Positions 10,791 to 23,259 are shown, counted from the first letter of the stretch. The stretch is DNA of 64,000 bases from Pollenia angustigena (GCA_930367215.1 OV884059.1:23894945-23958944); one strand, 5' to 3'. Notes: generated from the letters alone by a model not told the origin. Numbers and translations are program-made.

Positions 10791-13459
10791 GAAAATATTG
10801 AATATATTGATATTAATAACGTTTAAACTTGTAGTAACGTCCATTTTACATTTGTTGTTAGTTACGACTTTTTGTATTTTAGTTAACGATATGTATGTTT
10901 TTAGAAATATTTAAAAAAAATTTAATCGAATTTAAACATTTCCGATGTTTCGAAATGTAGCTTTAATTTTAACATTACAAAAAGTTCAAAAAAAGACTAC
11001 TTTACTTTTTTTAAGCTTCCTAAACTTCAAGCAAGAACTTTAATTTCTAATTTAATAATAATTTGGTTTTTTTAACAGGATTAGAAGTTCGAAAATAACG
11101 TTAGCTATAAAATAAACATTTAAAACATACTTAAATTCAAAATTTGCAAAAAAAAACATATATCAATTCCGATCAAAAGTGGAAGTGATTTCGTATCTTG
11201 CTTCACATTAAACGAAATCACTTCAGATCGTAATTGATTTCTGTGACTGGCCTGTTATAATCATTTTCCAATTCAGATTAATTTTTGCCATCTTCGAAAA
11301 CTTTTTTAATTTTTGGTGTAGTTTTTTGAATGAATGAATGGCAGAATAGCTGCCTGTTTAGTTTTTCAGTTCTTTTATTAAATTTCTTTGAATTTAAACA
11401 TTTCATAAAAACGAGTTTCCTTTTAAGCTCTATTGATATAAAATTATTAAGTTAAAAAATGTTCTAAAAATTTTTTTCGACTATAAATTCCTTTTTGTGA
11501 ATTTTAGTTTCAAACTAATTTTTTGGAATTATAAATTATAAAAAATAAAAATAAACTGAAAGCTAAAATGCTGAGTAATATAATAAAAAGAAGTCTAAAC
11601 GATTGACACCTTTTAAAGCAGATAACTTAAATAAGCAGTTCTTCCATTGACCATAAGCGAAATATCTGTAGCAAGATTAAACTTCAATAAAAAAGAAAAA
11701 AATCTCTTTTTCTATTAATTCAAATGCTGACAAAGAGACGAAAACAAAACTTGAGTTTTAAGTGTGTAGAATATAAAAGCTATAGAATAGCAAAGAAACC
11801 ACCAAAGTGGCAAAAGAATTTGATCTTAATACCTGAATTTATCATTTATCAAACCAGATAAGTTTTGTTTTTAGTATCCATATGAAAGAATGAATAAAAA
11901 AAATGAATGGACAAGAAACCGTTAAATTTTAAAAACTTTTTAAATGTTTATTATTTAGACTTTATTCTATTTTTCATGGTTAACAAAAAAGTTAATAAAT
12001 AAACAAAGTGTTGAGTCGTTTAACATAAAAAAGGTTTAGAATAGAGTGAAGTCTCTGTATTCTTAAGAGACCCACTTTTAAATTCACTTTTGTTGTTCAA
12101 TTCAGACCGAAAGATAAAAAAATGACATTTAAAAAGACCTCCTAAGACAATGATTTAACAATAGAATCGATAACAATTTATAACTGCAACAATTTAAGCT
12201 GTATACGTATTTTTTGTTTGTATTTTTAAATTTAAATTTTTAAAGTTTGTTTAAAAAAAAATAGTAGAATAAATTTAAGATTGGCCTTATTAAAATATTT
12301 GAAAGGGCAAAAAATTCTACAATTATATTTTTAAATATTTTGACAGCAATTTAATTAATTTGAATATGAACTGATTTAAAACATTTGAGCGAATGTCTTT
12401 TTATTATTATTATTTTAATATGCATATGAAAAGGAATATCTCAAGGCATATGAAGCAAATGGTCTTGTGCAAGAGCAAATGCAAAATATTGTAGCTATTG
12501 AGTTAAATGAAACGGAATTTGTAAAACTGCTCTGGGCGGTGAAGCAATTTGCACATCAGTTTTATTATTTTTTTAAGGGCAATCAGGCCAAACCGTCTTT
12601 GTTTGTCTGCCTTTCGTGTATTTCATTTCGCACTGGCTTATCTCTTGTCGTCGTATAACTGTACCGAGTTACAGCTTTTACTGTTTTCAGCATTAACCGC
12701 ATGCAATCGCTTTTTAACCTTCTTTTAACTTTTACATGGCGGAGAACTATTATTTCTGATGCAGTACAATTTAAAACTTAGTTTGATTACTTGTTCTGCA
12801 TTGAACACATAAATAGCCTCCGTATTATATTTGAGCAATCTGTGGAATGGAGGTCCCCCTCTACCTGGTTTTTATAGATTTTTAAAAAACTTTTGACACA
12901 CTTGCCCACACTGCCGTTTGCAAGGCACTCGTCTGTAAAGTCTCCCTTCCTATATAAAGTTTTAGGTCGACCGATGACTTAAGGAAAAGGCTCTGTAATG
13001 ATGTCGTGCTAATGGAGTTAACTCCCTGGAAGTTTGAGAGCAAGATATCGTGGCCATTTACGGCCATGTCGCACGATTTGAAATCGCTAAACGCCAGCCT
13101 TATTCTTGCGTTTTGTTTGCGATTTGCCATAGTTTCTTAAAAAATATTCTAGTTTCCTTGAGCATACTTTTGCAATTTTAAGTTGCCAAACTTCTTGCCA
13201 TTGCGATTTACAAAACACCTAGTATACGATATTTCAAGCCAGAATGACATGATGTTAAATTTTAATCACAAACAAAATACACAGAGTTGCCATTTACTCT
13301 TAAGCAAAACTATTTGCACCAAACACTGAATACCGCTAATTAACATTTCAAAACTCTCTTTGCTACGCCTAGGCATAAAAAGAGCTCATCGGCTTCGTGT
13401 TTCCGGCAATACAAATGGCGACCACTGTTCTAAACAGTTACACAATGGCACTTACGTAA
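10791..13459. other. Mostly unrecognised non-coding DNA
   Basis: Apart from the small palindrome at 11162-11239, I see no supported feature. Open frames at 12467-12658 (plus) and 12882-13130 (minus, 82 codons) have no start context, domain or neighbour that would support a gene. Confidence 0.4.
11162..11239. repeat. Small palindromic MITE, 78 bp
   Basis: The left arm ATCAATTCCGATC, then AAGTGATTTCGT, pairs with the reverse complement of the right arm (ATCAATTACGATC, then GAAGTGATTTCGT). A loop of about 15 bases separates them. The whole unit folds into one hairpin. It has no coding content and the flanks show no clear duplication. Confidence 0.5.
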
Positions 13460-13780
13460 AGTGCTGGCAAAGTATTGAGTAGTAGGTATCGAGTATTCGC
13501 ACATTTTTTGGATACTCGATGCTCAAAAGAAATTACTCAATACTTTCAAAATTGTATTTTTTGAACATGGTTAAGTTAGGTTAAGATCAATGGGCAGCCA
13601 ACACGTCTCACTTGGGTCCTTATATCAATACCTTTGAGATACCCTTAGCCAGTGACAAGAGTCAGCCAGTATCAAATCAAAACCCATTCTCCCGGCAGGA
13701 GTCCCAATGGGGGTCATTATCCCAATGACCCGTCATTTCCGATGTCACTGTCCATATTTGGTCCCTACCGAAAACAAGTA

Positions 13781-14991
13781 AAGGGTGGTAAATTTCAAGG
13801 GCCGATGTTGATTTTGAATAAAACACAAACTATTTAGGAAATTATTGTAATTTTATTTTATTATGATATATTGGTATTACTCAATTATGTATGGAACAAA
13901 ATATCGGCCAAATGGGCGCCGCGACCACGGCGGCACACCTCCATCCGATGGTCCAAATTTTCGATGACCCTGAGGCATAATGGAGGTTCTATGCCGTTAT
14001 TGTGCCGAATTATCTCATCCTTTAGCTCTTGAATTGTTGCTGGCTTATCGACGTACACCTTTTCTTTCAAATAACCCCAAAGAAAAAAGTCCAACGGTGT
14101 CAAATCACATGATCTTGGCGGCCAATTGACATCGCCATTACGTGAGATAACACGGCCATTGAATTTGTTGCGCAAAAGAGCCATTGTTTCGTTAGCTGTG
14201 TGGCAAGTGGCACCGTCCTGCTGAAACCACATATCTTCCACATCCATATCTTCCAATTCGGGCCATAAAAAGTTCGTTATCATCTCACGATAGCGAACAC
14301 CATTCACAGTAACTGCCTGACCGGCCTACTTTTGGAAAAAATACGGCCCGATGATGCCGCCAGCCCATAAACCGCACCAAACAGTCACTCTTTGTGGGTG
14401 CATTGGTTTTTCGACAATCACTCTTGGATTCTCATTCGCCCAAATGCGGCAATTCTGTTTATTGACGAATCCACTGAGGTGAAAATGTGCCTCATCACTG
14501 AAGATGATTTTCTTCGAAAATTGATCATCCACTGTTGCCATTTCTTGCCACCATTCTGCCCATTCACGACGAGCGTGAGAGGTGCAATTGTTGGGGACGA
14601 CGAAGAGTTGAGGTGGATGGCTCTTCAGCCACACTATCGCGAACAGCAGCAATATTTTCTGCAGTACGAGCTGTACGAGCATGCACTGGTGTTCTCACAT
14701 CTTCTACAGACCCGGTTTGCTCGAATTTTTCCACGATTTTTGCGATTGTACGCACATTTGGACGATCAAATTGACCAAAAAAATCACGAAGTGCACGATA
14801 TGCATTTTGATTTGAACGCCTATTTTCATAATAAGTCTGGATAACTTTAACACGTTGTTGGATTGTGTATCTCTCCATGGTTCAAATTGAGTAAGTCTGA
14901 AATAGAGAAATGTCAAATAAAATTCGGAAAAAAACTTGGCGTTTAGGTGTGGTTCACATTCAACATCGGCCCTTACAATTTAACCACCCTT
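13781..14991 (-). mobile_element. DD41D (rosa-type) mariner, nearly full length, copy 1
   Basis: The ends match: AAGGGTGGTAAATT at 13781 against the reverse complement AAGGGTGGTTAAATT at 14991, and both continue to AAGGGCCGATGTTGA. Flanking TA at 13779-13780 and 14992-14993 is the mariner target duplication. At 1,211 bp it is the size expected of a complete mariner-like element. It encodes a damaged transposase on the minus strand (separate entry). Removing the element and one TA would rejoin the LINE reading frame across the junction, which confirms both the boundaries and the insertion order. Confidence 0.85.
13885..14878 (-). pseudogene. DD41D mariner-like transposase, broken
   Basis: The start is ATG at 14878 (MERYTIQQRVKVIQTYY), followed by an N-terminal helix-turn-helix region of about 100 residues. 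The catalytic domain keeps all three acidic residues: D in IIFSDEAHFH, D in WFQQDGATCH, and D in LTPLDFFLWG. Forty-one residues separate the second and third. That spacing marks the DD41D (rosa/Visitor-like) branch of Tc1/mariner rather than DD34D mariner or DD34E Tc1. Two lesions kill it. A 92-bp deletion, deduced against the copy at 32.1 kb, causes a frameshift at about 14568. An in-frame TAG lies at about 14313 between FFQK and AGQAV. The transposase ends at 13885 with ADILFHT. Confidence 0.8.
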
Positions 14992-15884
14992 TAGCACGCG
15001 TGTTCTCGCCGCGTCGTCGCCGGGCCATAGATTCCGGTCAATCAAGCAGGTATGCTTACCCTGCCATCTCTTCTGAGCCCTTCTGTACGACTCACGTCTA
15101 ATGAGAGTATTGCAGCCAGCCATTGAAATGTTGATCAGGCCGCCGACGAATTTTTTTTCAAGAGACGGCCCTATTTGGTCAGGCCGTCTGCAGTTTGGTT
15201 CCCCGGTCACCCATGCCAGCTTTACTTTGGAATGTTCCGCAATCTCATTTAGAGATATCCGGCATTCCACAGTTAACAAAGATGTCGTGAAGATATCAGC
15301 CGGAGCTGCAATGGCGGTCTTGCTGTCCGTAAATATACATATATCTCTCAATATACAGAGATTTCCTCCTGGAACACACTGCAGCCTATAAGGGAACTTT
15401 ATGCCCAATTCCTCGATGAAGAAACCTCCACCAACTTTGTTGCCCGTCTTTTTTGAACAAAGTTCAATTGGAAATTTTGCGGGTCTCTTTCAAAATACAA
15501 TTCCGTTTGGAAATACATCTGCAAAATTAAATCAACAGATAAAAACAAGCTAACAGTAAAAAAAACGAAGCTTAAGGAAAAATTTTAAAGAATTATGGCC
15601 GTGTTCTCATTACACTATTGTCTTTTTCCCAACGAAAAACTGCACATTAAAGAAATTTGGTTTTCACAATCTCTCATTTGCTTCTATTCTGTCGCAAAGC
15701 CAACCAGCACTCATCTGCCAATTGTTTATTTTTCATTTTTTTGGCGTAGAGATAAATTCCATCAGCTGATTTGTTAACAAATTTAACACAAAGATGTTAA
15801 AATAAATAAAAAAGCAGTGTTGAAAATATTGAGTACCCAAATAAAATCTATTGAATATTATTGAGTAACGAATTTGCCAGCACT

Positions 15885-18431
15885 ACTAACTAGATTTTTT
15901 ATAGAAAATCTAGAAAACAATCAATATTTCATTTATGCTTTCAAATAGCTGACAATTAAATGAGGTGTTAGTATTTAATGCTTAATTTTTTATTATTGAT
16001 TTAATTCCCCTCTCTTACACATTTATTTTCTGCTTTAACAATTTCATTTACATGACAATTTTTTATAATTAAAATAAAAGTCACAATAAAACTGAAAAAA
16101 AATAAAAAATAAACTGTTAACACTTGAGTCATATTATAAATAAAATAAAATCTACGGAAAAACACACATTTCTCTAGATAAATAATTTTAACTGATGTTG
16201 TTTTAAAATGATACGACTAGATGAAAACATATGGCACGTGCCTTTTCAATGAGTTTACAAACTTAAACTAATACGTTGTTGTAGTTGTGCATATTTTATT
16301 TAGCTTTTCCTGTCATTTCACATAGAATTTTCAATAATAAAAGAAGAACCAAAAGTAGACTAAAAGTAGTTTATATAGATATTTAAAGCCAATAATTTTT
16401 GCTGTAGTCTTTTTCCTTCTGGAGTTCATGACATGTTTGGTATATCGGGTTAACATTTTTAGTTGTTTATAGATATATTTTTAAATGTGTTTCATGTTTC
16501 GTAGATATTAAAAAAATACATTATTCCTTTGTTTTGCTTCCCCTTTTATGAGAAAAAAAATTAAAGTTCTGTTTCTTTTTTTATTTTTGGTGTTTAAAAA
16601 TTAATTTTGTTCTTTCATTGTTTTGTTGGTTTTATTCATTGACAGCACCACAAAACGTGCATTTATCATTAGTGACAGTCATGCTTTTTTTTTGGGATAT
16701 GAAGCCAGACATACACATGTACATAAACATACATACATACATACATAAATTTATTCATTAAATTCCTTACTTTATCCCCTAAATTAAAGAAACTGAAAGT
16801 TCTTTTATTTTGGTTAAAATTTTCTGGGAAAGTATTTTTGTCGAAAACATTTTTGAGTTAATACATAAACAGAAGTAGTAGGGGTATTCGTGAAATTGTT
16901 AAAATATGAAAAAAAAAACTTCGAAAATCCGAGAAAGCTCAATTTGCGAGTGTTTTTAATATTGGAGTTATGAAAAAGTTTTCGAAATTAAGTTCGAAAT
17001 TTCGAAATTGCTTAAAAATTAAAATTTATTTGATATAAAGTTTAAATAATAATTATGTTTAGTTAAATTTTTAACATATAATAAAATTTTTATGTAATTT
17101 TGGTTTTTTTATATTTCGAAATTTCGAAAATGTGTTAAATATGATTGAAAATTAATAAATAAAAAAAAAAATATTTGTTAAATTGAACAAAATTATATTT
17201 TTAAAGTATTTTAAAGCATTTAAAAAAGTTTTCGAAATAAGTGCGGTTTCCATATGACAAGCAATTGATGGTTTGACTAAGGGCGAATCACGTGGAAACC
17301 GCACATAAGTTGGAATTTTTTAAAATGCCTATAAATTTAAATTTGCTTAAAATATACAGAAGTCTTTAGCAACAATTATTAAATGAAGCATTAATTTTCA
17401 AGTTATTCAACCCAACTATGAACAAAAATTCCCAGTAGTTTTTCCCTTCCCCCAGTTTTTCTTTTTAAATTCAATGATAAAAAAAGGAAAGGGCAAAAGG
17501 CATACGTAGCAAAGCAAGAGTGAAATTTATACTCTTGCTGTCATTTTGTATTGCTTTCGCTTAAACTACTTTTTTTTACAGCAATGAAGCAAAGCAAGAG
17601 TGAAATTTATTTTGTGTTCGAATTTTGCTGCAATCACCAACAGTGGCGTGTGGAGCAAATCAAACCTTAAGTACTTTAAAATAGTTGATATGGAGCAAAA
17701 TGAATGCTTAATATCTCAGAAACCATAAAAAATGTCGTGAAAGAGGTTTTAGATTCAGAAGTAGTGTATTCAATATATATACATATACCCCCTACCCAAC
17801 TAAATTTTTTTCGGTAGGCCAAACCAATAATAAGCTGTCTATATGACATTTTTGTTGTCTTCTTCCATAATGATTTAAGAACATTTTCTTAATGGTTATT
17901 TACCCTGCAGAAATCACACAAAGACATGACGAAATATGGATTGAAATTAAATAAATATTTTTATACAAAAAAAAACCTCAAGTTAAAAAAAAAATAAATA
18001 TAGATTTAAAAGTTACTTAATATAAACTAAATTCCATTTTGTACTAAAAAAATTTTTTTAATCGTTTTTCGAAAGTTCGAAAATTTTCGAAATTGATTTC
18101 GAATTTTTCGAAAATGTTTGAAATATTTTAAAAGCTTTTAAAATAAATACTTTTAATTAAAAATTTTCATATACATACATACATTTTATACAATTTCGAA
18201 AATATAATTATTGTTTAAATAAACGGAAATTTATTTTGTGTAATTAAAACTTTTTTTTTTTTAATCGCTTTTTAAAAGTTCAAAATTTTTCGAAATTAAG
18301 TTTGTATTTTCGAATATGGTAAAAAAAAAAATGTTTAAGAACATAAACTAAAATTTTTTTTATTTAACTTAGAAAATTTTATGTATAAAGCATTTTCATA
18401 AATGCACTGATAAATATTACTTTAAATATAA
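15885..18431. other. AT-rich non-coding DNA
   Basis: I see no gene. A CATA tetranucleotide run lies at 16727-16748. TTCGAAATT-rich sequence related to the 9.8-kb array occupies 16920-17240 and 18050-18310. A direct repeat of AGCAAAGCAAGAGTGAAATT occurs at about 17508 and 17584. The 64-bp hairpin at 17241-17304 is listed separately. Confidence 0.45.
17241..17304. repeat. 64-bp mini-hairpin flanked by ATAA
   Basis: GTGCGGTTTCCA at the left is the inverse of TGGAAACCGCAC at the right. ATAA lies immediately outside each end. It looks like a miniature inverted-repeat insertion reduced to almost nothing but its ends. Confidence 0.45.
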
Positions 18432-19245
18432 TAGTTGCGTTCGAGTACACAAAGTTTTTACTATTTTTTACAAAAATTTACTGCATTTTACGAAATTGCG
18501 TTCGAGTACACAAAGTGCAGTAAATGAGAACATAAATTGAGAGCGAAAAGTGACAGTTCTTGTCTGAGTATTTACAAATTTTTACTGCAGAAATTTTTGC
18601 AGTAAAATTTAGTAAATCAAAAAAACATGTTTTAAAAGGTAAACAAACAAAAGTAACAAATAAAAAGCATACAAACTGTGAAAAAATTGTTCAATAAAAG
18701 AAAAGTTGAAATAAAAATTAAGCCAAAACAAAAAGTGAATTAATTATAAAAAAAAAAATATATATTAATTTAACTTGTTTGTGAAGCATTTATTTGGCTA
18801 AATACAAACTTTTGAAATTTTTTTTGTTATGTTCATTTTTTAGAGTTGTAAAAATGTGAAGTATTTGGGTACTTAAGTAATCAATAGCAAAAAAAAATTT
18901 CATGTTCTTTTAAATAATTTAACCCGCTACAAATTATTTAAATCAAATAAAATAAAAAACAAACAAATATGAAAGATTACATAAAATAGTTTGTTTGTAT
19001 TTTCCAAAAATGTTCGTGTTATAAAAATTATTTAATCGAGTACCGATAAGAAAACGAGTTAAGTAGTCAAAAGTGTCAATATTTTTCAACACTTCAATTA
19101 TTTGCCATCAGCTGTTGCCAGTATTTTACGAATTTTTAAAAATTTTGCGTTCGGGTACTTTTTTGGACAACAGCTTTTTGTGAGAGAAAATTTTTTAGTT
19201 TACTCATTTACTGCATTTTACTGTAAAAGTACTCAAACGCACCTA
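18432..19245. repeat. TIR element, about 0.8 kb, GTGCGTTTGAGTAC-type ends
   Basis: The left end TAGTTGCGTTCGAGTAC matches the reverse complement of the right end TAGGTGCGTTTGAGTAC with three mismatches. Both sides then carry TTTACTGCATTTTAC-like words. At the left the terminal word is repeated (GTTGCGTTCGAGTACACAAAG at 18434 and again at 18497). The interior shows no coding capacity. The superfamily is unresolved. Confidence 0.5.
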
Positions 19246-20023
19246 ATTTTAAGCTCTTAATATTACAAAATATCAATATTACTTGATTATAAACTTTTTT
19301 GATTTATTTCTTGAATTTATTTCATATTTTTCTTGTTGGCTTATCAAAAAAATTTTGAGTTTAAATTGCTATGGAAGTTTAAAGGATTTTTCATTTAATT
19401 TTGATCTTAAAATTCTATTTAATAAATCACCCCTAATGTTTTTTTTTTTTTTAATAATTACGAACTTTAAAGAAAACTTCAAAATACTCATAAGTTTAAT
19501 ATAAATAAATGTTTTTTTATCATCTCTTATCTATTGATTCTCTAAAAGAATTTTGAAGTTTTCTTTTTTTGGAAATTCAATTTTAACTGTATATTTTTAG
19601 CAATTTTTTTAAGTGCTTTGTAATGTCAATTCTGTCTGACATTAAAAAAAAAAAACACAAACACACACACAAGAAACACAAATCGAAATCTTTATTCATA
19701 AAATTTTATAGAATAATAAAAATTAATTAAATGTGTTTTTTTTTTATTAAAATAACACAAGTTTTTCTTTAATTAAAAAATGTGGCTGGCTGGTCTGGCC
19801 CTAGTTAGTTTTTTTTCCAAAGGTTGCTCTCTTAATTAAAATATTAATTTTTATCGAACTATTTATGACCATTTGTGAAATTTTCAATTAAATGATTTCA
19901 CTTAACATTTAAAAAAGAATATTAATAGTCGTTTTTTTTAAATGTGTCATCAATTAAGTTTTCAAAATCTTGCTTTACTACATTTTTATCTGAAAATTTC
20001 TTAAGAAATTGATAGTAACAAGA
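19246..20023. other. AT-rich non-coding DNA
   Basis: Nothing is recognised. There are several homopolymer A and T runs, and a short CACACACACA tract near 19659. Confidence 0.45.
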
Positions 20024-20440
20024 CCCAGCGGTAAATATTGAAAGGACGCAAGTGGCAGGCATTTTTGAAGGCCTCTATACTCCTTTCCAAAAGATTCGCT
20101 TCGCATGATATCCTGCCTTCAGAAGTATGCCTTCTAGAAGGTATAAACTTCTTTTTAAAAGACCTTCTGAAATATTCAGTACACATTCGCTACTCCCTTC
20201 TTTGAGAAGGGAGAAAGGAAGGTGTTCAGTTTTATTTACTTTTTATTTTTAGTGACCTTCTTTACTCCCTTGGGAAGGGATCGATGTTGTTTTTAAAGGA
20301 AGTGTGGAAGGCCTTGCGCCCAATGACAACCTGTGTAAAAAATAAATAAGTATGGAATGCGGCGAGAAGGGCTTCTGACTGCTTGTGACTGCTAAATAAG
20401 GTTCTATTAGGCCTCTTTACTCATTCTAGTTACCGCTGGG
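20024..20440. repeat. MITE-like element with CCCAGCGGTAA ends
   Basis: The left end CCCAGCGGTAA is the exact inverse of the right end TTACCGCTGGG. The 417-bp interior is unusually rich in CCTTCT and AGAAGG words, including the palindrome CTCCCTTCTTTGAGAAGGGAG. A 61-codon minus-strand open frame (20001-20186) overlapping it is not a gene. Confidence 0.5.
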
Positions 20441-21798
20441 GATAAATTGTAAATTTAAAATACAATAAGAATTATTAAAAGTATTTTTAATAATTATCAA
20501 ATTAATAATAAAATCTTATAAATTGTTTTCTTGTATTAAGTAAATTCCATTTCTACTCGTTTATAATATTGTATACAATTTTATGGTTTCTATTATATTT
20601 TAATCATTTCCTTTACTGTTGACTGTAACAATTAATGTAGAGTTTAAAATAAATAAAATGAACCTTCTCATTTAAACCGCATTAAAGCCACATTGATCAA
20701 ATTATCTTAGCGGAATAAGTAATAATACTAAAGTACTCAGTCATATACATACATATGGGCATTTCCATCGTACGTGCCATTTGTAAGTTTTCAAAGAGGT
20801 ATAACTTTTGCAAAAATAAAAGTAACAGGAGAAAAGTTTTACCATATTAAAAATTAATTAATTCGTATTGTGGTTATTTTGTTGAACGACATATTTATGT
20901 TTTTTTAATCCAAATTTTTTAATATTTTTAATTAGGCTTAAATTCATCAAATTTAATTTTCATTTAGTTATTTTTATAAAGAAAGGAATTTTACAACATG
21001 AAAATTAATTAAAATCGTTATTGATAATCATTCATTCTTGACCGTGGCCGGGGCTCGAACCCTGGCCGGCAGGTTACCATGACATGTTTCGATCGCAACC
21101 ACTCGATCTCCGCAGATGGATTTGCCGTCTTACACTCGCAGCGATCGACGACTGCTGACGTCAATTGTCAAACATCAATCCTTAAACCAAATTGTATTTT
21201 AACCTTTGGTAGTTCGAAATTTGCTTTCCTGAATGATTATCCATTTTAATTGATTTTACATGTTTTTTCCTTACTTCTGTTTTCTCGTACTTTTGTCAAG
21301 AATTCTTCTTGAAGTCCAAAGTACATTTCTTGTTTTTTTTAATTTTTGTCTTTCTTTTTTCTGTTGACCTTTTCCGGCACAACTTGAAGGACAAATGTAC
21401 ACATAGAGCTCGTGCCTTAGCTTTAACAATAATTAGTATTGTGGTAATTTTGTTAAATTTTTTATGGTTTTTTAATCCAAATTTTTTAATATTTTAAATT
21501 AGGCTTAAATTTTTAGATTAGCAACCTTGTTGTTCAAAATATCGAGCAAAATAGGTGCATATCGCTCGTGACATAAAACGATTATGGGGTGAATGTAAAA
21601 AAATGCAAAGATCTGCGAATTGTGGGAAGTTTTTTTCTTTATTTAATTCTTACACTTTCAAAAAATATTTGGTTTTATAATGAATGTAATATCGTTCGTA
21701 CGTGACAGATTTTTGTCTTATTAGTATTTACAAGATACTTAATATATTTTTGTAAATATATGTATACAAAAACGTAAAACAAGCAAAAAACAAAGAAT
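20441..21798. other. Non-coding DNA with one tRNA-like module
   Basis: AT-rich sequence surrounds the tRNA-like segment listed separately. ATATCGTTCGTACGTGAC-like words at 21690, and CGTACGTGAC words again near 22330 and 22494, hint at a repeat that extends to the right. No gene is supported. Confidence 0.4.
21041..21115 (-). other. tRNA-like Pol III module (SINE head or tRNA pseudogene)
   Basis: On the minus strand, GATCGAGTGGTTGCGATC forms a D-arm/A-box-like hairpin. About 30 bases later GGTTCGAGCCC forms a B box inside a mostly paired T arm. The acceptor ends do not pair convincingly and the anticodon arm is irregular. The flank GTCAAACATCAA to its right recurs at 29729 beside another tRNA-like scrap, which suggests a SINE family. 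Confidence 0.4.
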
Positions 21799-22290
21799 AG
21801 TCGGTCAAGCCCGCCATATGATACCCTACACCATTATATTTTAAAAACGAATTTTCGTGGGTGCATCTACCCTATTTTGGACTCATGGCCAATCATGTTC
21901 GCCTGCACAGAATTATGCTATGTGGCTAAGAATCAATTAAAAGTTATTTGTGGTGAATATTATTTAGATATAGCATCATCTATATGAAATTTGTTTGCCT
22001 CTAACCGATTTAAGGAAGAGGTTCATATGGCACATATGGCTAATTTTGGGCCTACCAGTACAACATTTTTCTCATGACATAGTTCCTTTCGTAAAGGTTA
22101 TTGTCGCCAATTTTTATGTAAACATCAACATCAATAAGGAAGAAATGGCATTAAAACCTATTTTCAGGAGTAGTATTTGTATGGGAGCTTTGGTCAAATA
22201 TGGACTGATGCTAATAACATTTGATTATATGATTTAGATTTCAATAAAGAAAGTTTGGACCAAGTTTTATCTGAATACCAACATAATAAT
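21799..22290 (+). repeat. Interspersed repeat B, copy 1
   Basis: It opens with AGTCGGTCAAGCCCG and CCATATGATACCCTACACCA. Then come ACCCTATTTTGGACTCATGG, AATTATGCTATG and GAATATTATTTAGAT, and further right ATGGGAGCTTTGGTCAAATA. The same landmarks in the same order occur at 23260, 59787 and (inverted) 38915. A related right part lies at 37500. The open frame of 80 codons inside is not conserved between copies. Confidence 0.6.
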
Positions 22291-23259
22291 ATAATACATT
22301 TAGTTGCATTTGTTGTTCTTACAATGTCGTACGTGACGACATTTAAAAGCTTTTAACATCGATTATACCAATTTAAAAAAAAAAATTCCGATCAATATTT
22401 TTTGCAACAAATATCTTGCTTTGAACTTTTATTTTGAAACACCTGCGACTAATCAAATACAAATGACATAAACAAATGGTGTTTTTGCACCACGTACGTG
22501 ACGTTAGAATATCATCGAAACATACCAAAAAAATATACCGCTAATCGAACTGTATATTTGGTATTTTCTCATGGATCTTGTTCATTGTTGTTGTAATATT
22601 AATTTTTAAGTAAAATTCCAATTTAACCAAATCTGAATTTAATCAGCAGAATAGTGAAAATTATTGATTGCACTTAATTAAAATTAATCGAAGAGACAGT
22701 CAGTTTAAACTTTTTTTGCTTTTTAAAAATTTTAATAAGCAATAAGGTACAGAGGTACTTAAAGTAAAGTTTGAGTGTTTGAGTTTTAAGGTATTTTATT
22801 TTTTGAGTCCTGGTTGCCATTCCAATGGAAATGCCCATATGTTCACCTTTGTTTGATTAAGTAAATTGCTTAAAGGGAAAGTATCCCAAGTAATTAAAGA
22901 AATTTTCAATAGCTTCTAGTTTAAGCTGTTGTTCCAATCTGCTTAGGTCCAAATGTGCATTTAGTATCCTACAAATCTTCTATGCGACATTTACGGAAAA
23001 AAGTTACATAAAGTTGTCGACTTCGTATTTTTAGCTAGGAAATAAATAATTGTCTTCTATTGTTAAAGTGTTTTCCCTCTTCATAAATTTGTTTGTGTGC
23101 CAATATTGTAGTTCAAATGTAGGTCTATGCGGCATAAGAGTTAAATTAATTGCAGTTCCCGCTACAGTCACAGCATTTGTATAAACGAATGCTAATAGTA
23201 GTTAAAAAGTTGACGGAAGAGCAAGCACTTGTACTAATAGAAAACACGTAAGAAAGTAT
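22291..23259. other. Non-coding DNA, nothing recognised
   Basis: AT-rich sequence. GTACGTGAC words occur at about 22329 and 22495. No gene, RNA or bounded repeat is supported. Confidence 0.4.

Larger units (their letters stand above)
13565..15452 (-). mobile_element. 5'-truncated LINE fragment with RNase H domain, split by a mariner
   Basis: On the minus strand, 15452 down to 14994 reads as the C-terminal RNase H of a non-LTR ORF2. It has IFTDSKTAI (the D-S motif), then LLTVECRISLNEIAEHSKV and LAWVTG. The spacer and C-tail LIRRESYRRAQKRWQ follow. The first catalytic Asp appears changed: TGNK stands where TDGSK is usual. After the mariner, reading resumes at 13778 with LVFGRDQIWTVTSEMTGHW, a typical segment just before the terminal Cys/His cluster, and decays into stops. 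The 3' side ends near 13565 in a TTAAGTTAGGTTAAG tract. Presence of RNase H suggests the R1/LOA/I group. No reverse transcriptase part remains. Confidence 0.6.
13460..15884. mobile_element. hAT-like outer element of a three-level nest
   Basis: The left end AGTGCTGGCAAAG and the reverse complement of the right end, AGTGCTGGCAAAT, form 12-bp inverted repeats. Both flanks carry the subterminal word TATTGAGTA or TACTCAATA several times (13474-13550 and 15815-15870). That pattern is typical of hAT-type ends. I cannot find a clean 8-bp target duplication. A LINE fragment fills the interior, and a mariner sits inside that. Confidence 0.45.

Noticed and set aside
12882..13130. 82-codon minus-strand open frame of fairly normal composition
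   Set aside because: I could match it to no domain or transposon motif. It may be a scrap of an unknown element, but I cannot support a gene.
14392..14844. 150-codon plus-strand open frame
   Set aside because: Antisense shadow of the DD41D transposase.
15101..15391. 96-codon plus-strand open frame
   Set aside because: Antisense shadow of the LINE RNase H fragment.
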